A model generated the notes under the pieces. It was not told the DNA's origin. It did no database searches and was given only the letters and a program-made list of their open reading frames with translations. Positions 54,099 to 61,643 of a stretch of 64,000 nucleotides of DNA are shown in pieces. Both the position numbers and the translations under genes were made by a program. Position 1 is the first letter of the stretch. Each line of letters begins with the position of its first letter. Source of the DNA: Paenibacillus macerans (GTDB lineage: Bacteria; Bacillota; Bacilli; Paenibacillales; Paenibacillaceae). The stretch is from assembly GCF_023715465.1 (NCBI RefSeq), contig NZ_JAMBOE010000017.1:62001-126000 (forward strand). Reading direction: 5' to 3'.

Positions 54099-54137
54099 AA
54101 GTTGAGCTATAAGTTCAAGGAAATCTTCTCTAAGAAC

Positions 54138-54176
54138 ATAACAAGCCCGCGCCGTTTCCGGCACCGGGCTTGTTAT
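54138..54176 (-). terminator. Terminator of cueP
   Basis: AACAAGCCCGGTGCCGG / CGGCGCGGGCTTGTT stem, 17 nt past the cueP stop. Confidence 0.75.
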
Positions 54177-54192
54177 GACGCTCCAGAGCGAA

Positions 54193-54741
54193 CTAACTTA
54201 ATTGGAGAGTTGTGATGCAAGTGTTGTCGCTGTCAAACGTGGAAATCTCCGACTCGGCCGTTTTCCCGTCGTGACCGACCGTTATTCGGTACGTTTTGTC
54301 CCGCGGCAGCCACAGGTCGATAAATCCGTTGGCCTGAGACTTCATTTTTTGATCCAAAATGGTGTTGCCCTCCAGATCGGCGATGGATACATCAAACTCT
54401 TTATCCGCCAGTTCCCCTTGGCAGCCTGTCAAGCTGTGGATATCGCATGGATGCGTTTGCTCGAGATACGGCGCGATGGACACAAAAAACTCGTCTTCCG
54501 GCAGATCATAGGCCGTGGAGCCTTTCCCTTCATCGGTCACCATAAGCTGACGCGCTGTGATCGAAGCTGATTGGGCTTGCAGTTTGTCCGTGCTGTAATC
54601 GTGCACCAACTGCTTCACACTTTGCGGATCCAGCTTGACGGTTGCACCTTCTTTTTCAGCGCTTCCCGTAAAAATATAGTAGGTTCCTAACGCCGCCACC
54701 ACAATAACTCCGGCCGCCAGCAAAACATTGCTCCGTTTCAT
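54193..54741 (-). CDS. cueP: CueP-family metal-binding lipoprotein-like protein
   Basis: 182 residues. N-terminal membrane anchor or signal (LLAAGVIVVAALGTYYIF), then the CueP domain: PCDIHSLTGCQGEL (Cys99, His102, Cys107) and a C-terminal FDSDNTCITTLQLS with a third Cys, the copper-binding trio of the Salmonella periplasmic protein CueP. It probably binds Cu(I) outside the membrane. ATG at 54741 (AGGGTG 6 nt upstream). The promoter at 54806 has MerR-type geometry. No copper ATPase or regulator is adjacent. Confidence 0.85.
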   Translation of the reverse strand: MKRSNVLLAAGVIVVAALGTYYIFTGSAEKEGATVKLDPQSVKQLVHDYSTDKLQAQSASITARQLMVTDEGKGSTAYDLPEDEFFVSIAPYLEQTHPCDIHSLTGCQGELADKEFDVSIADLEGNTILDQKMKSQANGFIDLWLPRDKTYRITVGHDGKTAESEISTFDSDNTCITTLQLS

Positions 54742-54805
54742 TCCTTGCACCCTTTCTATTTAATAAGTTATTTTATGTAGGTTGAACGCTTCCTCATTCT
54801 GCCTA

Positions 54806-54837
54806 ATTATACCATACATACGTATAGTATTGAGCAA
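54806..54837 (-). promoter_or_regulatory. MerR-type promoter of cueP
   Basis: TTGCTC (-35) and TATAAT (-10) separated by 20 bp, longer than the normal 17, with a dyad ATACTATAC-n4-GTATGGTAT filling the spacer. Long spacer plus central dyad is the layout of promoters untwisted by MerR-family activators such as CueR. No merR gene lies nearby. Confidence 0.6.
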
Positions 54838-54865
54838 AAAGAGGACGTTCATCCCTGAACGTCCT
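54836..54865 (-). terminator. Terminator of crystallin-protease gene
   Basis: AGGACGTTC-AGGGAT-GAACGTCCT stem followed by CTTTTTG on the minus strand. The T run overlaps the -35 box of cueP. Confidence 0.85.
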
Positions 54866-54878
54866 ATGCGTGGCCTGC

Positions 54879-56303
54879 CTAGTTTACCTGCTCTATTTTT
54901 ATGGAAGAGGCCTTGTCATTAAAATCGTCGCCGACATAGGAAGTGTCCGCAAGCAATACTTTGCTTGCTCCCTGGAAATCCTTATGTTCGTAGAGTGTAA
55001 CCTTGTAGCCGCTCGGCACTTTCACCGAAGAAATCGAATCGTTAGCAATCCCTTTGGCGATTAAATCAGCGTCATTATAACTGCCTGCTTCGAGGCTGAC
55101 CGAGTTCCCTTTGTAATTAGCATCCACGTAAAAAGCCGGGATTCTTTCGACTTTGAGGGAAGATGTCTTATCGTTAAAGTTGCCGACATTAGCGGTGTCC
55201 GAGGTGATGACCATTTGCGCGCCGCCGAAATTCGCGTTTTCATAGAGTGTAACTTTAATGCCCGGAGTCACCTTCACCGAGGAGATCTTATCGTTGGGAA
55301 TGCCGGCCGCGATCATGTCATTGTAGTTGTAGGTGCCAACCCCCAGCGCCACGGCAAAACCGCCATAGTTGGCGTCTCCATAAAAAACAGCCCCCTCCGG
55401 GATCGTTACGTCTCCTCCGTAAGTGATTTGCGGAAATTCTTGGCGCGCTTTCTGATATTGGTTTTCGTATTCGTTCGTCCAGCCGAAAGCCCCGGACGCC
55501 AGCGATTTCAAATCGGCTTTTGCCGCGCCGCTCATGAAATGTACATATTCGCCCATGTTCATATCTCTCGTGAAATATCCGGCGGAATTTCTCGGGAAAT
55601 ATTGAGCAACCAACTTGAAGAAGCGCGTAAGCGCTTGATTGTTCCCATAGTTGTCATATACCGGATAGTACCAGTTCTTAAACCAGTAGGTTCCCGCCCG
55701 CGGGAAGCTATCCGATTGGCTTTTGAAGCTGTCATAAACTCGCTGCGCTTCGCTATTGTATCCCAATGCTTTGTATACGTCATATAGGTAAATTTCCGCC
55801 CATTTGCTGTCGCCCCACAGCCGGAAAGCCGGGGAGCCCTTGGCGCCATTTGTTGTGGATTCCACAATATGAGCGATTTCATGGACAAGGATATCCATAT
55901 TCCATCCGCTTGGGCTGCTGAAGTCGGAGCCGCCGATATCAATCACGTTGCGGTTATCATGGTCGGCATTATAATAATAGCCCGGATGACCGCCGCTGTA
56001 TTTTTTGTTGTGGACCACAACGTAAAGCCGGCCGTCGCCGCCCATGGAGCCGTAGGTTTGCTTCGTATATTTCCACACGTCGGCCGCCGTAGAGTAAATC
56101 CAGCTGGCTTGATTCGGGTTAATATCATTGTCAAAATACACGGCCACCTGATCATCATAATAGGCGAGTTTGAGCAGCTCCTTATGCTCGAACCAATGCT
56201 CTTGCCAGGTCGAAGGCGGAGCGCTTGCCGCGTTTGCCGAAGTTTGCGGAAGAAAACCGCAGATCATCATCAACACCATCAGAAAAGCAAACGATTTTTT
56301 CAT
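54879..56303 (-). CDS. Secreted zinc protease with two beta/gamma-crystallin domains
   Basis: 474 residues. Signal peptide (FAFLMVLMMICGFLPQTSANA), a metalloprotease-like domain with HEIAHIVES (zinc His141, His145, Glu142) and possible third ligand downstream, then from about residue 305 two to three beta/gamma-crystallin modules, seen as GDANYGGFAVALGVGTYNYNDM, YENANFGGAQMVITSD, DANYKGNSVSLEAGSYNDADL and HKDFQGASKVLLADTSY. These bind calcium and often stabilise secreted enzymes. ATG with GAGGTATG close by. No operon partner. Confidence 0.88.
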   Translation of the reverse strand: MKKSFAFLMVLMMICGFLPQTSANAASAPPSTWQEHWFEHKELLKLAYYDDQVAVYFDNDINPNQASWIYSTAADVWKYTKQTYGSMGGDGRLYVVVHNKKYSGGHPGYYYNADHDNRNVIDIGGSDFSSPSGWNMDILVHEIAHIVESTTNGAKGSPAFRLWGDSKWAEIYLYDVYKALGYNSEAQRVYDSFKSQSDSFPRAGTYWFKNWYYPVYDNYGNNQALTRFFKLVAQYFPRNSAGYFTRDMNMGEYVHFMSGAAKADLKSLASGAFGWTNEYENQYQKARQEFPQITYGGDVTIPEGAVFYGDANYGGFAVALGVGTYNYNDMIAAGIPNDKISSVKVTPGIKVTLYENANFGGAQMVITSDTANVGNFNDKTSSLKVERIPAFYVDANYKGNSVSLEAGSYNDADLIAKGIANDSISSVKVPSGYKVTLYEHKDFQGASKVLLADTSYVGDDFNDKASSIKIEQVN

Positions 56304-56628
56304 TATTCATACCTCCTCAAAATGATTAAAATGATTAATGATAATTTCGCCGCACCACCATCCTTAAATTTTGATATTTTACTATAAAATTACAATATAT
56401 GACATGATTAGAATAGTTAATTTTTGTAGAAAAAGCAATATGAAAATAGAAATTATGTATGGACTACCCCCTGAATTGTAACTCGATTTCATATATTTCT
56501 GCACTAACACTTGAACCCCTACGTTAATTTAAAATTATTAGTTATAAATTTTAACTTATAGGTTCAAATTAACTTTGTATGCATGTATTACCCATGGAAG
56601 GATTGTTAAAATTTAGGCAGGTGATGAC
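56304..56628. promoter_or_regulatory. AT-rich divergent spacer
   Basis: About 325 bp between the protease gene (leftward) and the Xre regulator (rightward), with stretches below 25% GC. Both promoters must be here, but I see no clear operator. Confidence 0.3.
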
Positions 56629-56985
56629 ATGGGTTACGATTATTCGCAAATTGGCAAAAGAATTAAGCGGGTCAGAGAGAATCGAGGGTTGACGCAAGAA
56701 GTGTTGGCCGAGAAATTGGAAGTCTCCAACGCCTATATAAGCAAAATTGAACGTGGAAAAACGGCGATCAATCTGGACAGACTGTCCCAGCTTTGCGTTG
56801 TGCTTGAAGAATCGCCCGAATATATTTTGAGCGGCACCAACATTCAGGGAAAGGATTATCTCCGGCACGAGATTCTCGAACTGCTGGAGGATTGCTCTCC
56901 CGAAAAGATTAATTTGATTATGCAGGTGATCAAGCCGATCGTGGACTTTAAGGAAAACGCCACGTCCGACGGCTATGATACCTAG
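56629..56985 (+). CDS. Xre-family HTH regulator
   Basis: 118 residues. N-terminal HTH_3 domain: IGKRIKRVRENRGLTQEVLAEKLEVSNAYISKIERGKTAINLDRLSQLCVVL (residues 7-60), then a short helical C-terminus of dimerisation type. Resembles SinR/Xre regulators of Bacillus; target unknown. ATG with GGCAGGTGATGAC upstream. Faces the protease gene, which may be a target. Confidence 0.9.
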   Translation: MGYDYSQIGKRIKRVRENRGLTQEVLAEKLEVSNAYISKIERGKTAINLDRLSQLCVVLEESPEYILSGTNIQGKDYLRHEILELLEDCSPEKINLIMQVIKPIVDFKENATSDGYDT

Positions 56986-57013
56986 AAGCGCCGCTCCTCG
57001 TTCATAAACGGAA

Positions 57014-57060
57014 GAAACCCCAAAACCCGCAATTCCTGCGGTTTTTGAGGTTTCTTTTTT
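57014..57060 (+). terminator. Terminator of Xre gene
   Basis: GAAACCCCAAAACCCGCA / TGCGGTTTTTGAGGTTTC stem followed by TTTTTTT; may serve both converging genes. Confidence 0.85.
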
Positions 57061-57079
57061 TCTGCTCACAGACCATTGA

Positions 57080-58222
57080 CTATTGAACATCTTTCCCCGT
57101 AAAAAGCGACACTCTTGCTTTAACAAGCTCCGAATATTCCTTCTCCATTTTCTCGGCGCCGGCCTTGTTCAATTCATCGATGAAGGCGTCGTATACTTTG
57201 TCAAAGTCGGCCGGTTTGACCAAAATGGCTTCCGGAATCCGCTTGCGGACGATATCCTGCGTTTTTTGATAAATGATTTGGTAATTTCCGTCCGTCGGCA
57301 CCTGCATGTTGTACAAGGCCCCCCATTCTTTGACGGGAAAATCTTTTTCACTGGGGAACAGGTCTTTCCAGGTTGTTGCTTGGTAGGCGGCCAGAGTTTC
57401 CTTTTCGGCATCCGAATAGCTGGCGATGATTTGTTCCGGGAATCTGGTCGTGTAGTAGTTGCCTGTGGAATCTTTAACGCCATCGCCGTAGCGGACTCCA
57501 AAAACGGCATAAAGTTCAATACCGGTTTGTTTCGAGAAATTGGCCGCATCGTTGACTTTTTTGTCGAGGACATCGGCAGGAATGACGCGCTTGCCATCCT
57601 CTACGTTGTAATGTTTGCCTTCAATCCCCCAGTTTCTCAGCACCTGGCCTTCTTCGGAAGACAACCAGTCCATGAATTTGATGGCCCGGACCGGATCTTG
57701 GCAAGCGGTCGTGATGCTGATGCCGTAGCCGTCAACCCCGATATTGGTCGGAATGGCGTAAATCGCCGGGTCGTCCTTGCTGTATTTCATACGGTTCGTA
57801 TTTTTGCCCATGATCTTTTTAATATTGGGCGCATATTTATCGATGAGTTCCGTCAGATCAATAAACGCTCCGGCATCCACCAGCTTGCCGAGCTCCCCTT
57901 TGGCGTAAATCAGATCCGGAAATTGCCCGCTGGCCGCCATCAATGCGATTTTGCTTTGCCCTCCGCCGCTGCCCACATCATATTCCGCGTGAAGAGTGAC
58001 GCCGGTTTGGGCGGTGATTTCTTTGCCCACATCGTCCTGCATATGGTTCCAGTTTGGACTTGCGTCAGCGCCGAAAAAGGTAAACGTGATCGGCCCCGTA
58101 CTATCCTCGTTAAACTCGCTTGCCGAATCGGCGGATTCGCTTCCCGGACTGCCGCAGCCCGCGATAAGCAGCATACTTGCCAGAAGCAGCGTTCCAAGCT
58201 TTTGGAATTTGATTCCTATCAT
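57080..58222 (-). CDS. Solute-binding lipoprotein, internally shortened
   Basis: 380 residues. Lipobox LLIAGC (Cys23), then the LipO-type extracellular binding protein (family 1) N-lobe TFTFFGADASPNWN to YAIPTNIGVDGYG, directly followed by ISITTACQDPVRAIKFMDWLSSEEGQVLRNWGIEGKHYNVE. Full relatives are about 500-560 residues; about 150 residues of the middle appear missing at residue 170, in frame. No permease genes are adjacent. Sugar binding is doubtful in this form. ATG with a GGGGGTTATGAC leader. Confidence 0.8.
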   Translation of the reverse strand: MIGIKFQKLGTLLLASMLLIAGCGSPGSESADSASEFNEDSTGPITFTFFGADASPNWNHMQDDVGKEITAQTGVTLHAEYDVGSGGGQSKIALMAASGQFPDLIYAKGELGKLVDAGAFIDLTELIDKYAPNIKKIMGKNTNRMKYSKDDPAIYAIPTNIGVDGYGISITTACQDPVRAIKFMDWLSSEEGQVLRNWGIEGKHYNVEDGKRVIPADVLDKKVNDAANFSKQTGIELYAVFGVRYGDGVKDSTGNYYTTRFPEQIIASYSDAEKETLAAYQATTWKDLFPSEKDFPVKEWGALYNMQVPTDGNYQIIYQKTQDIVRKRIPEAILVKPADFDKVYDAFIDELNKAGAEKMEKEYSELVKARVSLFTGKDVQ

Positions 58223-58350
58223 GTCATAACCCCCTTTGTCTTTTTGCCAACCTGTGTTTATTCATCATTTTAATTTACGGATCGGTAAGCATACCTTGAT
58301 TTTTAAGTCATGCCTATAGCATGATATAGACATCAACCAATCGCTGTCAG

Positions 58351-58623
58351 GTGGGGAATGATTTGAGCAACGTATATTTAAATTGGTTCACGGCGGATGA
58401 GCAGTTTCCTTTTTTTATTCAATACGGCGGGCACGAAGAAGATACGTCCCTTCATCGGCATGTTGACTTTTCCGAGCTGGTCATTGTGCTGAACGGAAAT
58501 GCTACGCACATCGTTAATGACGATGCGTCATTCATCAAGAAGGGGAATGTTTTTGTCATCAACGGCGAAACCCCGCATGCTTATAAAGCCCCTCACGATC
58601 TTAAAAGTTCCCCTCCAGATTAA
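58351..58623 (+). pseudogene. AraC-type regulator, N-terminal fragment
   Basis: About 86 residues of an AraC ligand-binding cupin: FPFFIQYGGHEEDTSLHRHVDFSELVIVLNGNATHIVNDDASFIKKGNVFVINGETPHAY. The DNA-binding half is absent; after KAPHDLK the frame enters the tail of the GH43 fragment and stops. The likely native start is TTG at 58363 after AGGTGGGG. Confidence 0.8.
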
Positions 58624-59112
58624 ACGGCTCTCCGCCAGCATTTCCCCTGTCTTGGGGTCGATTTCGCATTGATAAATACCGCTTCCCTGATCGCCGGTGC
58701 GGGTGGATTGAAAATATACACAGCCGTCATCAGTGAACAAAAGGGACGGATCTATGCCGTCCTGTATAACCGGGATCGGATCTGACCAAGGACCTTCCGG
58801 TATCATGCTTTTTACATAGAAATTTCCGCCCCCGCCCAGGTTGGTCGTTACCATATAGAACCAGCCCTTGTGGTAGCGAAGGGTCGGTGCGTAGATCCCG
58901 CCTGATGTCCACGCGTTGGAGAGGGGCAGTTGTTCTTTTGTCGTGAGACAATGTCCAATCTGACGCCAATGAACAAGATCCTTGCTATGAAAAATAGGAA
59001 CTCCGGGAAAATACTCAAACGAACTGGTGACCAGATAGTAGTCTTCGCCAACCCGGCAGATACTGGGGTCGGGGTAAAAGCCGGGGATTATGGGGTTGGT
59101 ATACTGCATCAA
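58528..59112 (-). pseudogene. GH43 beta-xylosidase, N-terminal fragment
   Basis: About 170 residues of a GH43 glycosidase: YTNPIIPGFYPDPSICRVGEDYYLVTSSFEYFPGVPIFHSKDLVHWRQIGH, with the catalytic base Asp in PDPS and GGIYAPTLRYHKGWFYM; full enzymes have about 500 residues. After LIWRGTF the frame runs into AraC sequence read backwards. A deletion has fused the heads of two convergent gene pieces at about 58600. Confidence 0.85.
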
Positions 59113-59347
59113 GCTGCACTCCTATTCGTTCCGAAATTTTATCGATCCTTATCCATCATTGTAGTTCGCGAACAGAAGGCAAACCTTGATATTCAAGTCA
59201 TGAATGTAGGAGGATATGGACATTTTTCAGGGAGATGACGGCTCCGAAGACGCAGAAGATACTGCCAGCAACAGCGATGACGGCGTGATTATAATCAGCA
59301 ATTAGTTCCTAAAGAGTGCCGACAAATCGAACTGGGAGGTGCTGCAG

Positions 59348-59482
59348 ATGAATGAGCCAAACTTGAAGAAAGCGATGGAAATTGCCAAGAACATGCTAGC
59401 TATGGGGCTCGAGGTTTCCGTCATCGTTAAAGTGAGCGGGTTATCAGAGGACGAAGTTAAATCCTTGAAGTCCACTCACTAG
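59348..59482 (+). CDS. 44-residue protein like an Rpn/transposase tail
   Basis: Reads MNEPNLKKAMEIAKNMLAM then GLEVSVIVKVSGLSEDEVKSL. This resembles the C-terminal end of Rpn-family (PD-(D/E)XK) putative transposases. It has its own ribosome site (GGAGGT, 7 nt). Either a remnant or a small separate protein. Confidence 0.45.
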   Translation: MNEPNLKKAMEIAKNMLAMGLEVSVIVKVSGLSEDEVKSLKSTH

Positions 59483-59574
59483 TAGACGATTCTGGAAATA
59501 ACGTTAGCATGATGGCAAGTGAAGACATGAGAAAGCGGCAAAATTAGCCTATTGAAGATCTCGAGTGCCAACAT

Positions 59575-59775
59575 AAAGGAAAAAAAGGGCGCTATTTCAG
59601 CCGATGTCCCCATGTTGCATGAAATAGAGGAATTTTATGGCGCTATTTTCACGTTTTAGTGGTGAAAGGCCGCCTTTCGACCTGCTCATCGAAAAATAAG
59701 ACCCAATAGTTCCCCTATCGTGATGAATAGGCTCAAATTCGGAAAATAAGGCCCTAAAGTTCCTCTATTTTATGG
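59575..59775. repeat. Dispersed ~200-bp repeat, copy 5
   Basis: Good match to copy 1 along the whole length (GGCGCTATTTCAGCC, GAAATAGAGGAATTTTATGGCGCTATTTTC, GAAAAATAAGACC, CGGAAAATAAGGCCCTAAAGTTCCTCTATTTT). It lies between a gene remnant and the AI-2E transporter gene. Confidence 0.75.
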
Positions 59776-59816
59776 GGACGATGCTGAGCACCGGATCATT
59801 CTACTAGTTTTTTAAA

Positions 59817-59858
59817 AATAATCGCCTTGCCGATCTGATTAACGGCAAGGCGATTATT
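59817..59858 (-). terminator. Terminator of AI-2E transporter gene
   Basis: AATAATCGCCTTGCCG and complement, 16-bp stem, 10-nt loop, then TTTTTAAA-type tract on the minus strand. Confidence 0.9.
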
Positions 59859-59883
59859 TTTTACAGCAACATTAGAACCCCTC

Positions 59884-60981
59884 TTATGTCTTCTCCACCG
59901 TCCCGGCTCGCTCCCAATTCGGTTTGATCAACAGCTGGAACAGCTTCTTCCATAATATCTTGAGGATCATATATACCGGGACGATCAGCAGCATGCCGAT
60001 GATGCCGAATATTTTGCCGCTGCCAAGGATAAGTAAGATGGTCGTGACCGGATGAATATCCAGCGTTTTGCCAAACACGTAAGGCGAGATCAGGTTGTCT
60101 TGAATTTGCTGAGCCGCCAGGATGATCACCAGCGACCAGATCCCGATGTACGGCGATTCGATCAAACCGATCAGCACGATGGGAATGGCAGAGATGATAG
60201 CCCCGAAAATCGGGATGAAGTTCATAATGACCGCGATGACCGTCAGCAGCAGGGCGTAAGGAAGCCCCAAGATCCAGAATCCGATTAGCATCAAAATTCC
60301 CAGCGCCACGTTGACGATAACCCGGCCGACGATATAATTGTTTAATACATTATCGATCTCGCGGACCGTTCTCAGCGCTTCACCGCGATAGCGCCGCGGA
60401 AACAATTTCGCCAAAGTGATTCCGAAGCGTTGACCATCTTTGAGCATATAATACAGGATGATCGGAAACGTGAACAAGGCGATCGCGAAATTGGAGAGCA
60501 GCGAAACAAGACCGGAAATGGAATTGGCCAGCATGGTGACGCCTGTGCTCAGGTATTCGGTCAATTTGGAAAAATTAATCCCTTCCAGCGGCAAAAAGGA
60601 TAACTGCTGATTCTCCGCCAGTTCACTCAGCTTGACATTCAGCATGTCGAGCAAGGTCGGAATATTTTGCAGCAGATTGATCATTTGGGCCTGCAAAGGC
60701 GGCCATACCCCTACGATAAACGCGACGGCAATGATCAGCATAACCAGATACAGCAGCAGGATAGCCAACGTCCGCTTGACTTTATGCCGCTCCAGAAAGT
60801 CCACTGCCGGCCGCAGCAAATAGTAAAAAAATCCGGCAAGCAGCAGCGGAATCAGAACCGCGCTTATCATGACTTGTATAGGGATATAAATAAAATCCAG
60901 CTTGGAGCCCAAATAAACAATGGCAATGATGATCAGCAGCAAGGTGCCGTAACGAATGGACTTATCTAACAGCTTTCCCAA
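59884..60981 (-). CDS. AI-2E family transporter
   Basis: 365 residues with seven to eight transmembrane helices (first two near 15-55, pair near 65-95, later cluster 230-345). IGRVIVNVALGILMLIGFWILGLPYALLLTVIAVIMNFIPIFG and the PYVFGKTLDIHPVTTILLILGSGKIFGIIGMLLIVPV end are signatures of the PerM/TqsA (AI-2E) family. Members move AI-2, peptides or Na+/H+; the substrate here cannot be told. It is 11 nt past the response-regulator gene and may share its operon. Confidence 0.9.
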   Translation of the reverse strand: MGKLLDKSIRYGTLLLIIIAIVYLGSKLDFIYIPIQVMISAVLIPLLLAGFFYYLLRPAVDFLERHKVKRTLAILLLYLVMLIIAVAFIVGVWPPLQAQMINLLQNIPTLLDMLNVKLSELAENQQLSFLPLEGINFSKLTEYLSTGVTMLANSISGLVSLLSNFAIALFTFPIILYYMLKDGQRFGITLAKLFPRRYRGEALRTVREIDNVLNNYIVGRVIVNVALGILMLIGFWILGLPYALLLTVIAVIMNFIPIFGAIISAIPIVLIGLIESPYIGIWSLVIILAAQQIQDNLISPYVFGKTLDIHPVTTILLILGSGKIFGIIGMLLIVPVYMILKILWKKLFQLLIKPNWERAGTVEKT

Positions 60982-60992
60982 CCTCCTCTTGT

Positions 60993-61643
60993 TTACGGAT
61001 GAAGAATTCCCCGTTCCAGAGCCGTGACTACCGCTTGCGACCGCGAGTCGACTCCCAATTTATTATAGATGTTCGTTAAATACGCCTTGACTGTCCGCTC
61101 GGAAATCCCCATATCAAAGGCGATCTCCTTGCTTTTGTACCCCCGGGCGACGAACTGCAGGACCTGGACTTCCTTCTCGGTAAGCGAAGAAGCCTGCTCC
61201 TTCCGCGGAGTGTCCTCCCGGTGCTCTTTCGTAGCCAGCGCTTTGGCCAAAATATCGGCCTGCAGCAGCGTCTCTCCCCGCATCGCCGATTCGATCGTAC
61301 GGAATAGATGATCCCGGCCTGTATCTTTGAGCAGATAGCCTTTCGCCCCCAAAGCGAGGCCGCTGGCGATAAGATCGTCTTCGTTATAAGTCGTCAAAAT
61401 AATGACTGGAATGCGGCTACCGCTGTTCTTCAACAGCTTCATGGCTTCCAGCCCGCTCATGACGGGCATATTCAGATCCATTAAAATCACATCCGGGTTA
61501 AGCTCATGAGCAAGCTGAACGGCAATCTCCCCGTTCTCCGCTTCACCGATGACCTCGAATCGCTCATCGGTTTCCAGAATCAGCTTCAACCCTTCCCTCA
61601 CGACGAAATGATCGTCGACAATCAGCACTTTATACCGGTTCAT
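60993..61643 (-). CDS. NarL/LiaR-family response regulator
   Basis: 216 residues. Receiver domain with DVILMDLNMP (phosphorylated Asp56), TTY switch and LLKD (Lys); C-terminal LuxR-type HTH LTEKEVQVLQFVARGYKSKEIAFDMGISERTVKAYLTNIYNKLGV (about 152-198). Partner of the upstream kinase, with a 4-nt ATGA overlap. The closest named group is LiaR/YvfU; signal unknown. Confidence 0.95.
   Translation of the reverse strand: MNRYKVLIVDDHFVVREGLKLILETDERFEVIGEAENGEIAVQLAHELNPDVILMDLNMPVMSGLEAMKLLKNSGSRIPVIILTTYNEDDLIASGLALGAKGYLLKDTGRDHLFRTIESAMRGETLLQADILAKALATKEHREDTPRKEQASSLTEKEVQVLQFVARGYKSKEIAFDMGISERTVKAYLTNIYNKLGVDSRSQAVVTALERGILHP

Larger units (their letters stand above)
52151..54111. mobile_element. 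Outer inverted repeats of an older composite element
   Basis: Left end CATAACTCAACTTTCGCAG (52151-52169) and right end, read on the other strand, TATAGCTCAACTTTCACAG (54111-54093), with AGCAAAAA-TC continuing in both. A shifted reading frame (53932-54098) ends inside the right repeat, as transposase genes often do. The ends bracket the 52417-53840 element, so a younger insertion probably landed in an older one. Confidence 0.5.
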
